Source of the DNA: Thysanoteuthis rhombus
Lineage: Eukaryota > Mollusca > Cephalopoda > Oegopsida > Thysanoteuthidae
DNA length: 64,000 nucleotides
NCBI GenBank assembly: GCA_963457665.1
Contig: OY735233.1
Location: 44,776,392-44,840,391 of the forward strand
Direction of reading: 5' to 3'
Below the pieces are notes generated by a model. It was not told where the DNA came from, ran no database searches, and saw only the letters and a list, made by a program, of their open reading frames with translations. The translations under genes and the position numbers were made by a program. Position 1 is the stretch's first letter, and each line of letters opens with the position of its first letter. Below are positions 45,907 through 57,104 of this stretch, piece by piece.

Positions 45907-46583
45907 AAAAGTTTGGTGCTTTTGAACGTCATTAACAATGCAATAGAAACAGAACATATGATTTGTTAGCCTGTGATTTTTGTCTGAAGTTTTTAGATGA
46001 ACTATTATTTTTCTATGAATTATTCAATCTAGTAACCATTTTTGGCCCAAATATTGAAATAAAAACAACAAAGAACTGCTTGTCATTTGCATTGGACCTT
46101 GTATTTTTTCTTGAGGAAAAAATAACATGAAATTTAGTTTGGCCATTATATGGATATCAATTAATAGGTGTCTTTTTGAATGTAACTATAATGAAAATTT
46201 TGAGACTTGAATAATAGTATGTCCTTGGGAAATACAGCCAAATGGCATGCAACCTTGAACTATCGGTATTCTATCGCTTGTTCACATGTTAAATTATTGT
46301 GATTGGTGGCAACTCTGTTCAATCTTTGATTGAGGGCTTTTATCTTGCACTGAATAACTTGCAATGGGTAAGGGTTTTTATCTTGCAATGGATAACTATT
46401 ATTCTTCACCACATCCGCAGATAATAGGTTAATGATAACCAACCAGAGAAGAATTACTGCACCCTTGTAGTACGGGTACTCCTGATGAGATAATTACTCT
46501 GATATCTACGTCAATAGATGCTTCTGCATGTCATTTGGATACTTGGGATCCTTTTCACCTAGAATTATTGTTTATATATGTGA
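45907..46583. other. Non-coding; short internal repeat
   Basis: TTTTATCTTGCA-TG-ATAACT occurs twice (near 46338 and 46376). Otherwise nothing recognised. Confidence 0.4.
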
Positions 46584-46699
46584 TAGCTGAGGAGTGTCAT
46601 GTATTTATGTTATCTAACTCCTTATAGGTAGGGCCTCTATAGCTGAGGAGTGCCATATATTTGTGTTATTTAACACTCTGTAGGTAAGGCTTCTCATAT
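46584..46699. repeat. ~58 bp tandem duplication
   Basis: TAGCTGAGGAGTGTCATGTA at 46584 recurs as TAGCTGAGGAGTGCCATATA at 46640, each followed by TTT(A/G)TGTTAT and TAGGTA(G/A)GGC. Confidence 0.8.
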
Positions 46700-46883
46700 A
46701 AGCCACATAGTATTACTGTAGGTGCAGTGCATATTTTAACGTCTCTGACCACTCATCCATATGTATTTGTGACTATACATTAACATGTACCTGTGTATCA
46801 TTCGCACTCACGTATTGATGTATAATATTATGGATGGTCATAGTAATAAGGATAAATATTTATCGAAATATATTGTCAAAACT

Positions 46884-47405
46884 CCAGTACAAAGTCAGGT
46901 GTTGACTTTGTTTTCCTCATGTAACAAGAATGATCCTCACCAAAATGAGGGGTGTAAACCAATCTGTAAAATCCACATTTCCCTATCATGATTCAAACTC
47001 ACAACCAACTGATTGCTTGTCTACTGTCTTACTTACTGAGCCAAATCAACAAGTCTTAGACATTAAGGGAACTCTATCACAGATATGCATAGGCTTATTT
47101 CATTTTAATAAATAGATATATTTATACTATTTATACTATGTAGATATGTAGATATGTAGATATGTAGATATGTAGATATGTAGATATGTAGATATGTAGA
47201 TATGTAGATATGTAGATATGTAGATATGTAGATATGTAGATATGTAGATATGTAGATATGTAGACATGTAGACATGTAGACATGTAGACATGTAGACATG
47301 TAGACATGTAGATTTTTATTATATATACAATACGAAAGTTTCAGTATTCATCTTCAGTCGGAAAAGAAGTTAAAGTGGAGTTTCACCCTGCAGCAGAAAG
47401 AGTTT
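46884..47405 (-). mobile_element. Composite tRNA-SINE family 1, copy 4, split by an 8-bp array
   Basis: The body and head lie at 46884-47130 (on the minus strand an A box close to TTGGCTCAGTAAGTAAGAC), and the leader (TCTTCAGTCGG, CACCCTGCAGCAG in + sense) at 47320-47405. The TAGATATG array lies between head and leader. Confidence 0.75.
47141..47312. repeat. 8-bp array: 15 TAGATATG then 6 TAGACATG
   Basis: Perfect octamers. All T-type units (47141-47260) precede all C-type units (47261-47308). The array interrupts the SINE between its head and leader. Confidence 0.97.
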
Positions 47406-47514
47406 TTTCATTCAAAATAATTTCCTTCATTCTTCAATATTAGTTTAAACATGTTCAGCAATACATAAATTCCATCCATCTATAACCATATGCTCATTAT
47501 TTGCCTTGTGAGGC

Positions 47515-47890
47515 TTGGCTGACTATTGGAAACTGTCAACATTGGTTTCTCCGCTTTCTTAGTGACATAGCCTGGCTGGCTATCTTGCGTTCAGACCATA
47601 CCAATGGAGCTAGAATGCTGAAAATTTGAACATATAATCCTTGATGTGTCTGGAGAAAACATTTTTTTTTTTTTCTTCACCCACCCCCAATAGATTTTCC
47701 GTTAGGAGTTCAATAAACAATGCAAGTATGTGTTAAATTGATCCCAGGTTTTCGTCCGCTTGATTAATTTGAAAATTCAAGCTTTTCTTTGTTATCATTG
47801 CCCAAACAAACCTTTTTCCAATTGAATCCCCCACACACACACGCACACTTGATAGTTCCTATTGAGTTACCGACCAGTCCTGTTATTTCT
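47515..47890 (+). repeat. Dispersed repeat family A, copy 10
   Basis: GGAAACTGTCAACATTGGTT at the left, AGTATGTGTTAAATTGATCC in the middle, TATTGAGTTACCGACCAGTC at the right. A (CA) run replaces part of the right side. Confidence 0.8.
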
Positions 47891-48334
47891 TATGCATTAG
47901 ATTTCTTTGCTATGAGCACCGCACAGCGGAAATACCTGATGACCTTCAATTCTATGCTTGGCCTACGGAGGAGGTTATCAGAAGTTATCGTGCATTGACT
48001 CTTTCAATCATCTTGTCATTGTATGAGACTCCGTTTTACAGCAATGATTGTTTGCACTTGTTCATTCTTAAGTAACAATGCGACGAGTTCACTTAACCCT
48101 ATTGCTGCCAGTATCATGTGAAGGAGGAACTCCAAAACAACTTTAGCTTATTTTCATTTCTATGGTATGACCTTTTCAAATGACCTTTTGGAGATTTCAA
48201 TTCCCATGAATGTGTTTCTGATTGTAAAGTGTCCATCTTAAGAGACAACAACCATTGGGATATGAACGTCCGGTGCTGAAGTCCCGGTTTCCTTTGCATG
48301 CCTCAACTTAGTGATCCTTGCAAGTGTCAAGTCT
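47891..48334. other. Non-coding, nothing recognised
   Basis: No matched repeat or coding pattern. Confidence 0.4.
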
Positions 48335-48560
48335 GATCGAGACCAGGACTTCATTCTAGCAATTTCCTATGACCACATCCTTGGCACCCTAATTATAAGA
48401 CTCGAAGTGTACTCAATTACCTGCTTGAAATGGAAGGAGAATTCATCCTAATGAAGAGGTTCCCACAGTCATTGGTCATACCAGGAATTGAATTTGGGAC
48501 CTTGTGCATGTTAAGCAGACATGCTAACCATTACACTATTCAAGCTGATCATAGATCTAA
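48335..48560 (-). mobile_element. tRNA-derived SINE family 3, copy 1
   Basis: On the minus strand: A box AGTGTAATGGTTAGCATGTC, B box AAATTCAATTCCTGG, then CTTCATTAGGATGAATTCTC. The head is well preserved; a body of ~100 bp follows. Confidence 0.8.
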
Positions 48561-48852
48561 TCTAGGATAGTGATGAACAACAACAAAAAAATGTTTAAAA
48601 AATTCCCTCCAGGATTTTTTGGAAAATTTTGAAATTAAAGAATGAGAAGAGATAATATTTCGAAGTATCAGTTTGTCTTCGAGCATTTTTAGATGCATTG
48701 CTTTCTTTTAAGAACTGAACAGCAGATTTTTTTGTTTGTCTTTTTACAGCTCTTTTGAAAGTACAGAGGAAGCTCTTATTGTGATCACTTTTAAAAGGTT
48801 TTTTCAAATAACAATCTGATATCACTGAGCGAAGGGTAGGAAATTTACCCGT

Positions 48853-49910
48853 GGAGCCAGTATTTTCTGAATTTGTCTAGTTCATCTCTCCATCTTGTAT
48901 TTTACCGGCCTCGGTTTTGCATGTGATCTCTGGGGATCCATGTTGTGAGTCGTAATGTCCATTGGTTGTCTGACATTCTTGCAATATGGCCTGCCCATTG
49001 CCATTTAAGTTTTTTTATTAAATTCTATGATGTCTCAGACTTCCGTTTTCTTCCTGATATACTGTGTGCGCGTTACATGCTTCTCAGTTTGCTGGTCTGT
49101 CTTTTGGTTAGGTTCCATGTTTCAGCTCCATAAGTGATTATCGGGAGAATGCATTGGTTGAATATTCTTCTTTTTTTGGATTATTGGTATCGTCTTGTTT
49201 TTGAAAGTTGAGCTTGCTCTGCCAAAGGCTTGCTATCTTAGAGTGATTCTTTGCTTGATTTCCTCTTCTTTCAAGGATTTCATGGAGATTCGTTGTCCTA
49301 TGTAGATGTAGTGGTCTACTTTCCCCAGTTTTGTATCTTTAATTTAGACAGTTATGTCCTTATTCTCAGTGTGATTTTTGCACATGATTTTCTTTTTACT
49401 GAAGTTCATGTATGGGCTGACTTTTTTGCTTTATTCGTTTAGTTCATTTAGCATGAGTTGGAGGTTGTGTAGGTTCTCTGCGAAAAAGATGATGTCGTCT
49501 GCAAATCTGAGGTTGCTCAGATATTCGCCGTCTATTTTGATTCCTGTATTCTCCCAGTCCAGGTTTTGGAAGATCATTTTGAGGTAGGCTGAGGATTTGG
49601 GTGAGCTGGTATCACCTTGCCTTACTCCATTTTGGAGCTGGAAGTGTTCAGAGTCTTTATATAGCCTGATGAAGGAGTTGTATATATGTTGCAGTACTTT
49701 GACAAATACAGGGTTTACACCTTGTAGGGTGATGGCCTTCATGACCATAGGAATTTCTACTGAGTCAAATACCTTCTTGGAAACTATAAATGCTACAGTG
49801 AGTGGCATTTTGTATTCTGCTGCTTTTTCTTTCAGATTATTTATTGAATCAAGATGGTCCTTACTTGAGTAACTTCTAAATTCAGCCTGTTCCCGTGGTT
49901 GGTTTTCATA
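48853..49910 (-). mobile_element. RTE-like LINE: reverse transcriptase domain and C-terminal region, pseudogene
   Basis: The longest retrotransposon piece in the window. On the minus strand, 49808-49431 is an open frame of 125 codons carrying the palm region of a non-LTR reverse transcriptase: the (K)VFDSVE block where intact copies have KAFDSVE, then GVRQGD, and RFADDI, which is the F-A-D-D form of the catalytic Y-A-D-D box. GVRQGDTSSPK is also typical. Upstream, EQAEFRSYSSKDHLDSI remnants extend to ~49905. Downstream (49400-48853), frame-broken sequence corresponds to the tail also seen at 12310-12760. One catalytic-block change (K to V-adjacent) and many frame breaks show it is dead. Opposite strand to spire. 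Confidence 0.88.
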
Positions 49911-50034
49911 GAGTGTTTAAATTTACTGTTATAAACATCTTTAAATTGAAATGTTTGGGTCCAGCTGATTTTGTTGACATTATCTGTGATTATAATAAAT
50001 GGCTTCCTCTGAACTTATGATAGCTGTTTCCTTC

Positions 50035-50108
50035 TTTGAACTCTGCTATTTGGAAGTTATTCCTCTTGAAATTAACTTTCTTTTTCTTTGTATGGAATTA
50101 AGAGTTAA
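50035..50108 (+). mobile_element. MITE family B, right end, 106 bp before a spire exon
   Basis: GAAGTTATTCCTCTTGAAAT, TAACTTTCTTTTTCTTTG, TATGGAATTAAGAGTTAA. The left half is lost. Confidence 0.7.
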
Positions 50109-50214
50109 TTGATATCTTTTACAATAGACTATTGCAAGCTGCGATTTTGACATTCCTAAATCATAGAATCGTGCTTTATTGTTAAAGACTGAATTCTTTT
50201 GTTTGATGTTTCAG

Positions 50215-50340
50215 ATGTGTGCCAAGCACCTGTCCAATTCACAGGATGCTGAACACCACTACAGAGCTGTATGTCGAGCACTCCTTGCAGAGGCCCTCGA
50301 ACTAGTCACTTTTCTTGACAAAGTTTCTACTGGACAGAAG
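50215..50340 (+). CDS. spire: spire exon: C-terminal KIND helices
   Basis: This exon has 42 codons, phase 0 at both ends, between gtttgatgttTCAG and GTAAGTTTTT, a near-perfect donor. The product begins MCAKHLSN and contains HYRAVCRALLAEALEL and VTFLDKV, which match the last KIND helices of Spire proteins (HYxAVCRALxAEx.EL.TFL). In the known KIND-formin complex this end of the domain helps form the acidic groove that receives the basic formin tail. The leading ATG is an internal Met codon, not a start: an acceptor precedes it directly, and the reading frame continues that of the exon at 27983-28213 without shift. A degenerate MITE end stops about 106 bp upstream of the acceptor. Nothing is odd in frame or length. 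Confidence 0.93.
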
Positions 50341-50597
50341 GTAAGTTTTTCTTATTGGGATAAATCGTTTTATGAAATATTATATAACCCATAAGTGTTG
50401 GTGCAAAATAAATGATTGTGTGTGTGTATGTATGGAGCACTGCTTTTATGAAGTATTAGCAAACAGGATGTATACACATTGGATACAGCATGTGTATTTA
50501 TCACTTGGGACTGATCATGCTTTTATGCATTATTTCTGTGGAGCCTCTTGAATCCTATTTATGCAAAACACATTTGGCTTGCATAAATTTTTTCAAT

Positions 50598-50740
50598 ACT
50601 AGCTGAAGTACTTGTCTATGCTGGGTTAAATATTTAAGTAAGAAAAACATGGACCAAAACTTTCAGACAAGTGAAAAAAAAAAAAAAGTTTCACTTTACA
50701 TTTGACCCCTTAAAGGAGGAGGAAAAAATTTCCATTCACT
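50598..50740 (+). repeat. Degenerate copy of the 19935-20640 element end
   Basis: ATACTAGCTGAAGTACTTGT then CTATGCTGGGTTAAA matches the ACTAGCTGGGGTACCTGGC end. TTGACCCCTTAAAGGAGGAG downstream is a decayed form of the TGACCT/AGGTCA palindrome. Confidence 0.5.
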
Positions 50741-50951
50741 TCTGACTCCTTAAAATATTTTATATAAATGTATAAAATGAGATGTGATAATGAATATATG
50801 TATATTGAATGGAAAGTCAGGGTCCAATTAGACATTATAGTTCCATTGTAAATAGAGTCCCCCCTTTAGAACTTGCCAAATTTAGTTAGGCTGCACCCCT
50901 CTTTAGGTAGTTTCAGTAGCATGACAGTGTGGCACCTCTCACTTATATAAT

Positions 50952-50990
<39 letters not shown>

Positions 50991-51799
50991 GCTATAAGCA
51001 TTCAGTATAGGTGTGCAGTTGATGTATCCACATTGACTAGTTTATATCTAATGTATGTGAGTACAATTCTTGGCTCAATGTAGTGGTATCAGGTCATCTA
51101 TCCCCTTCCCCCTCCAAATCAATAACTCTTGACAGTTGTCCCCCTGGATAATTCCCATACGCATGTGATCATTGACATGACCAATTACTTCATTTCCACA
51201 AATTTTAACTCTGGCTTTACAGTTGTCATGCTATTGTAAAGGAGGCAATTATCCTGGGGGCAGTTGTCTTTAGCATAATCTGGGATTGCAAATCATGTGA
51301 AGGAGGAAAGACTTTCTGAATATATGATTGCAATTGCTCGAGACTTTATAATTCTTTTGTAAGATAGCTGGAACATTGTCGTGCATAAAAACCACTTGCT
51401 ACTTGAATGTCACTGTCATCTTCTTGAGCTGTGTCTGAAGTTTGGTCTTTAGAAAGTCAATTGTGAAGACCAACCACTAGACATAACTCAAGAAAACACT
51501 GGCATTCAAACAAAACCTGGTATTTATGCAGGACAATAAAAACTTTATTATAATACATATTCTTTATAATGAAAACGTTTATGTCCAGCTAATTGATATG
51601 GCTGTTAATAAACTATATATTTTTTCCATACCATTAACGTTCCCTTATTCAGGGTTGAGCACTCTTTAAGTGAGGTAACTTGTTCATTATAAGCTTATGG
51701 AATGCTCTTCCAACTTAGGAATAGAGAACTCTGGTGGATAGGGAATATATGCGTGAGTAAATATATCTCTCAATTTCAACATTACTGACCGTCCAGTTC
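50741..51799. other. Non-coding with a CA microsatellite
   Basis: (CA)n at 50956-50985. No SINE head or coding pattern seen elsewhere in it. Confidence 0.45.
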
Positions 51800-51960
51800 T
51801 GTGTAGGGCAGGGGTAAGATGCCAGCCTCTGGGTCTGAAGCGAAGGTTTAGATCCTACCTCGTGGTTCTGGATGGGATATTGGATAGTCTATAGCCACAC
51901 TGAAGAGTTGTAATACAACAAAACAGCTGTCTGTGGATGACACAATCATTTATTGTATAT
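51800..51960 (+). mobile_element. tRNA-derived SINE (type 4-like), copy 2
   Basis: A box TGTAGGGCAGGGGTAAGATG, B box AGGTTTAGATCCTACC; the body ends at a (TA)n run at 51956-51980, as is common for SINE 3' tails here. Confidence 0.65.
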
Positions 51961-51999
51961 ATATATATATATATATATAGTCTAGAAAGCTTTATAGCT

Positions 52000-52690
52000 T
52001 TGAACCCTAAACATTAAAAAACTTTTTCAAAAATGTTTTTGTCACTTCACTCTTTCCCCAATATCTGCCAATACAATTTATGTGACTTTCTTCAATGTTT
52101 TTCTCCTATTTCACAAATACTTTTTTATTATGGTACAATGTGTAAATTTTCTCTTGTTGATATAATTTTGATTTATAGTTTGTTATATATTTGTTTTAAA
52201 ATTTAATATTTAATGAAAATTTAGTGTTCATTGTGTTTTCAATATGATACAGAGCAATACTGAATATTTACAGAAGATTAGAGAAGAAAAAAAACTCAAC
52301 TCATGTTTCATTCATCAAGAGTGGTAACTAGTATTTTGCATTAGGGTAATGACATTAATTATTTCTGTTTGGACACAGTATTTAAAATTAACCCAGTACT
52401 AAAAGTAAATAGAATATTAGTGATTATAGATCTTTTCTCAGTTTCTATAAATTATCTCCCTTGACTTCCACTCTTTTAGATTTATCTAAATTTAGATATA
52501 AAGTATCTAAATTGGGATCGCCGAAGAGCAGTAATCAAAATACTTCAAAGCCATAGTCTTATACGGGAGACAGAAAATTATTTCATGGAACAATTATTTC
52601 ACGCTACTCGACATCCTATAAAATCTGGCCCCTTCCGAAGCAACAATCTTTATAAGCACTTTTTTGAAACACTTATTCTCCTCTGCCAAC
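52000..52690. other. Non-coding, nothing recognised
   Basis: AT-rich stretch before the TA-flanked element. Confidence 0.4.
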
Positions 52691-52700
52691 AAAATCGGAA

Positions 52701-52742
<42 letters not shown>

Positions 52743-53001
52743 TTCCATTCAGCAGGAGGCCTCCAGCAGCCCTGACAGCAAAACTCTCCCACAATGCATA
52801 GCTCCTGGCAGTGGACTCTGGTTCCACATGGTACATTTTAATACACACTCACACAGCACACACTACTGATGATGGGAAGAATCCCGAAACATGTATGGAC
52901 TATTTACATATAAGGATTAATAAACCTTACCACCAAACACTTCACTCCCGAGTCTGTCTCACTTTCTACAGTACACATTATATATATATATATATATATT
53001 C
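52701..53001. mobile_element. ~240 bp element inserted in a TA microsatellite, with hammerhead-like core
   Basis: (TG)(TA)n at 52701-52741 and (TA)n at 52979-52999 flank a non-AT-rich segment. It carries CAGTGGACTCTGGTTCCAC, then CTGATGA (52866-52872), a possible stem GGGA-AGAA-TCCC, then GAAAC (52886-52890), and TTAATAAACCTTACCACC near the end. The CTGATGA...GAAA spacing is that of a hammerhead core, and such motifs are known from Penelope-like and other retroelements. Stem I looks weak, so activity is doubtful. Confidence 0.5.
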
Positions 53002-53129
53002 ACTTGTCTGTTTGTTTACACAATATCGTCAAGTGTTTTCAATGACGATGTGGATGGATAGGTCAGAGGGTAAGGGAAAATTGGACAAATTTTGGGGTGG
53101 ATTCAGGAACCTTTAGAAAAAAAAGAAAA

Positions 53130-53905
53130 TGCTTTACTGTTACTTCCCCTGCATCGTAGCTATATATATGAACGGATTTTCATTCAGTTTTTTCTTGATG
53201 ATGGCTCTAGGATAGGTTTGTGTTCTCTGAGTGCCTTCTAATTTTTTATGTGGCAGCAACGTACAGTCTTTTTTCATCTTTCTTCTTCTTACGGGCCATT
53301 GTCCTTAAACAATGAATAATAAATGAAATGGAAAATAAGCTTCAGTCTGCCTAAGTATCCCATTCGTGTTATTAAAGCCAGGTTCTTTTCCTTGGCTCCT
53401 GGTCAGGAGAGAAAGATAAGTCCAAGATCAGAAACATCAAGAAAATCAAGAAGAATCGATACTTATTTCAGATATATTCTCAGATGCTGTTTTTGTAGGT
53501 TCATTAGATATGAATTTTTCTTCATTTAAAAAGTCCGAGTATCTTCCTATGGAGCTGGAAAAATAGATTGCAAACCTTGATATTGCCATAAACACCAGAA
53601 AATTTAAAATTTGTTTTGATGCATGGTCTGTATGTGGTAAATGAAAGGAAGATTTCATTGAATCACTTCAGTTCCACAAATGACCTGCCCGATCAATCAA
53701 CCAAGTGGGCTACAGATTCTTCTCTCTTTTTGTCTCCAGGCTCTCCTGGTCACAGCCTTTGTATAAGGACACCACTAGGCATCATCTAAAAGTTTTGTTT
53801 TTTTTTGTTGTTTTTTTTTGTTGTTTTTTTTTGTTGTTTTTTTTAAAGAAATTGCTTTTTGAATCTCTATGGTCATTTTTGACTGACCAACAATGCCCAA
53901 AGTAA
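53130..53905 (+). repeat. Dispersed repeat family D, copy 2
   Basis: CATCGTAGCTATATATATGA with TTTTCATTCAGTTTTTTC at the left; CCACAAATGACCTGCCCGAT, GGCTACAGATTCTTCTCTCT and GACACCACTAGGCATCAT at the right. A GTTGTTTTTTTTT trio (53804-53843) is a small local expansion. Confidence 0.7.
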
Positions 53906-55040
53906 AGATATTCTTTCTAGATAAAAGATCTATTTTTTTCTAAGATAATTTCAGATAAAAGATCTATATTTTTTAGATAATTTTAGATGAAATATTTGTA
54001 TTACCCCCCCCCCTTCCCCCTTTTTGACAATTCAGGGAAAAGTTTTTTTTTTTCTTTTTAAAGATAATATTAGATGATTTATTTAGATGATCGTTCTGGT
54101 ACATGTGTGGTCTATTGTGATCCATTTATGCCAGGAAAGGATATTGTTATGTTATAGAATCGTGATTAAATTGATTCTGCTTTGTACTGAATGACCTTTA
54201 CAGATGTTGGTATGCTGAAAGAGCATCGTGTATTGTCTAGGAGAATTAGAAGAATAAATTCATGGTTATGTAGACTATAGGGAAGCTCTTTCGTTCTTTA
54301 CATTTCATTTGATTTGGGTTATGGTTACCCCCCTTCTGCATGGAACTAGATTGAAATCCAGTCATTTAGGCATTTTCTCCAGGTGCTGAGCTGTACGCAT
54401 AGTTGTTAACAAACATAGATCTTACAGGCATGATACCAGTTTCCACCGCTATTCAAAAGAAGAGAGTTCCTATGGAAGTTTTTCCTGAAGTTGAATGATG
54501 TGTAGCGAACACTATCAATTCACGTGGGAAAATTTTTTGAGAATTCCCAGACCCCCAAAATAACCTATGTCTACCAGATTTATGCTAAATGTAATGCCCT
54601 TACATGCTGTTTTAGGCTTTTCCGATATCTCAAGATGCATCGTGCTAATGGATACATAAAATGAATCGTGATAGCTTCGATGCTTGCAGGCACGGTTCAT
54701 AACTTTGTTGGCTTGAGGTCTTAAAGCAGAGCAGCGTAATGTGAACTTTCATGAATTGGAAGATACTTGTATCTTTTTATAGAATGCTGCACAAGAATGA
54801 AGCATGGGCATTGTTCTGTCATGAGTACAATAGAAATAGTTGGTTGCTACAGAAATATCGCAAGTGGCTACATCATTATGCTTGGTGCAGTGATACCATA
54901 AAACTGATCAGACACAAATATTAGTTTAGCTAATTCATTCCAAAATTGTCCATACTGTTCAAAACTGCACTGTTGAGAATTTTATCATAATCTAATGTGT
55001 GGATTTTTAAGACACACCTTTATTTTATTTATTTCTTTTT
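53906..55040. other. Non-coding; small tandem repeat
   Basis: AGATAAAAGATCTAT..TTTT units recur at 53920, 53952 and, weaker, 53976. A C10 run is near 54005. Nothing else recognised. Confidence 0.45.
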
Positions 55041-55866
55041 TTCAAACTATGCAAGTATTACACTGCATCCAATCTACTGGTACTATGACTATCAGGCTGC
55101 TATCTATGTTTGATACGGACAATTATGTGGCTTGGATGAGTTGCAATGAGCAGCAGTTCTCCAAATACCCTTGTAAACTATAATTCTTATGTTGGGTACG
55201 ATTCAATGCAACTGATTTGTAAACAAGCCAACGACATAATCATAAATCAAAGGCATGAATCTTGTGAAATATTGATGGCAAAAAAGAAAAATAGGTGGCA
55301 TCCGAAAAAAAAGACTGGAGAAGAATTTAAACATAAAAAACTCTTATGTAAACTATATATAAAGAGTGATATATTCATGTTAGAAAACTTACCTCATGTC
55401 AAAACCACAAGTCATTGAACTACAGATTTATGCATGAACCCTCTTTTGCAGTGTAAACAAAATTTTAGAATGGTTATATCTCTGGTTCTATACAGTTTAT
55501 TCACATAAAGTTCATCACATTTTTTGCTGATCCTTCCTGATGTATTGCATGGGAAAATCTAGCTTGCATGCCAAGGGTTAAAGGGAAGCCCCATCTGAAA
55601 TATTTATGAGGAATAGTTTCTAATTATAGTTAAATTAATTTCACTGTCAAAGTAATGCCTACTCAGTATACATTTATTGAATATCCTTCTTTTATTGTAA
55701 TTTAATGAATATGTAATAGATGTCCTGGCATTTACTCAACCAAATTAAGTTGGGTTGCATTAAATTGTCCTTTCCTCTTAGTCTTATAGTTTATCATATA
55801 TGGTATGCGATATCGATATTGTCAGGTTACTTTGAGCAGCTGCTCTCTCTCTCTCTCTCTCTCTCA

Positions 55867-55914
<48 letters not shown>

Positions 55915-55920
55915 TATAAA
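55041..55920. other. Non-coding; single arm of the 45546 hairpin family; (CT)n and (TA)n
   Basis: CTATGCAAGTATTACACTGC lies near 55048. (CT)n at 55843-55865 leads into (TA)n at 55868-55911. The 90-codon frame at 55146-55418 is Lys-rich with no recognised domain. Confidence 0.45.
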
Positions 55921-55924
55921 TTGC

Positions 55925-56125
55925 TTATTATATTGAAACTTTATTTGGAATGATCTTTTATTACACAATGACTGTATCATTTGACCTAGATAACAAATAG
56001 AAAAAAAAAACAATCTAAGAAAATGTGACTGCTTCAGGAATCTAACCTACGACTGAAACGGTAGGCATTGCTCTTACCATTTAGCAATAACGGGAGATCA
56101 TTTCAATAGTTGCAACATAATGTAA
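55925..56125 (-). mobile_element. tRNA-derived SINE family 2, copy 2
   Basis: On the minus strand: A box TTGCTAAATGGTAAGAGC, B box TAGGTTAGATTCCTG, body ACATTTTCTTAGATTG; the 3' end runs into the TA repeat at 55868-55911. A second TA repeat (56137-56178) lies at the 5' side. Confidence 0.75.
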
Positions 56126-56134
56126 AGCAATTTA

Positions 56135-56136
<2 letters not shown>

Positions 56137-56178
<42 letters not shown>
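56137..56178. repeat. (TA)n microsatellite
   Basis: About 21 TA units. Confidence 0.95.
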
Positions 56179-56182
<4 letters not shown>

Positions 56183-56234
56183 GACCCGAAGGCTCCTCTT
56201 TTGTTTGCTACTATCCTTTTGAATAGGGGAGGGT

Positions 56235-56400
56235 GTGACTCCAATCTTTATTTATTCCATCCTTATCACACAGCTTATGAAATTTGTCCTAATGAAGAGT
56301 TTTCTATACTTTTTGCTCATACTTGGAATCAAATCCACATCCTTGTGTGTGACGCAAATGTTCTCACCATTACACCAACTGATATGATAACTGTGAATGT
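56235..56400 (-). mobile_element. tRNA-derived SINE family 3, copy 2
   Basis: On the minus strand: A box TTGGTGTAATGGTGAGAAC, B box GGATTTGATTCCAAG, then CTCTTCATTAGGACAAATT, matching 48335-48560 in order. Confidence 0.8.
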
Positions 56401-56561
56401 ATACGTCCACATGTACACGCACATACACATGTGTTAAATCCTTGACCAAAGAATCTCAAAATTTTAGATAGACTTTATTATTCATCTTACTAAAAAAATT
56501 TGTCTTTCCTCATTGTGTATATCTGATTATTTATTTCTAAAATTAATTTAGAAGATTTTAC

Positions 56562-56760
56562 ATCCACTCTTAAATTCATGAACCACTTGAAACCGCCCCT
56601 CAACACAGTACTCTGTCTTGAATAGGATTTTTGAAAATGGAACTCTTTTGTAAATTGAATTTAAAAGGAAAAAAATTAAATTCAGCTATAAGTGCAGAGG
56701 AAATAATTCTGATTTAAAGTTGTTCCCTTTGATTTAAAATTTGATTTTAATATTTAACAA
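56562..56760 (+). mobile_element. MITE family B, decayed copy upstream of a spire exon
   Basis: ATCCACTCTTAAATTCATGA, CCACTTGAAACCGCCCCT, and a following GTTGTTCCCTTTGATTTAAA. The right inverted end is barely recognisable. Lies ~770 bp before the linker exon. Confidence 0.65.
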
Positions 56761-57104
56761 TTATCAAAGACATGGAAGAGGTTTTAGCAAACATTTTGGA
56801 TTCTTGACTTGAATATTCCTTAAATATGTTTATAAAACCTGAGAAATAAAAATTTGCTTCAGAATTAACTTTTATTCATTGTCTCCAGTATTCTATTTAT
56901 GAAATCTAAGCAATGAAACATTTATCTAAAAGTTATATGTACCAATGCTTGCTCATTCATTGAAATGAGGATTATCAATCCTCACCACCCACAGCAGACC
57001 AATGTAAACACTGTTGCTGGGTTCAGGTTATTCATGTGTTCTGACATTAAAGTGTATGTATATGTCTATGTGGACTTTGCCAAGCCCTTGCTGTTCATTG
57101 TAGA
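56761..57104. other. Non-coding, nothing recognised
   Basis: AT-rich spacer. Confidence 0.4.

Larger units (their letters stand above)
28214..50214 (+). other. spire: spire intron, 22,001 bp
   Basis: The donor is GTAAGAAC and the acceptor gatgttTCAG, phase 0. The intron splits KIND between the acidic loop and the C-terminal helices. It holds nearly all large tandem arrays of the window and a ~1 kb reverse transcriptase fragment on the opposite strand. I saw no extra coding exon, but a short one could be missed. Confidence 0.85.

Noticed and set aside
49431..49808. A host protein gene on the minus strand
   Set aside because: GVRQGD and RFADDI show it is a reverse transcriptase fragment, with broken frames on both sides.
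50215..50217. ATG at the exon start as a translation start for spire
   Set aside because: It directly follows a 3' splice site, and the preceding KIND exon joins in frame. It is an internal Met codon.
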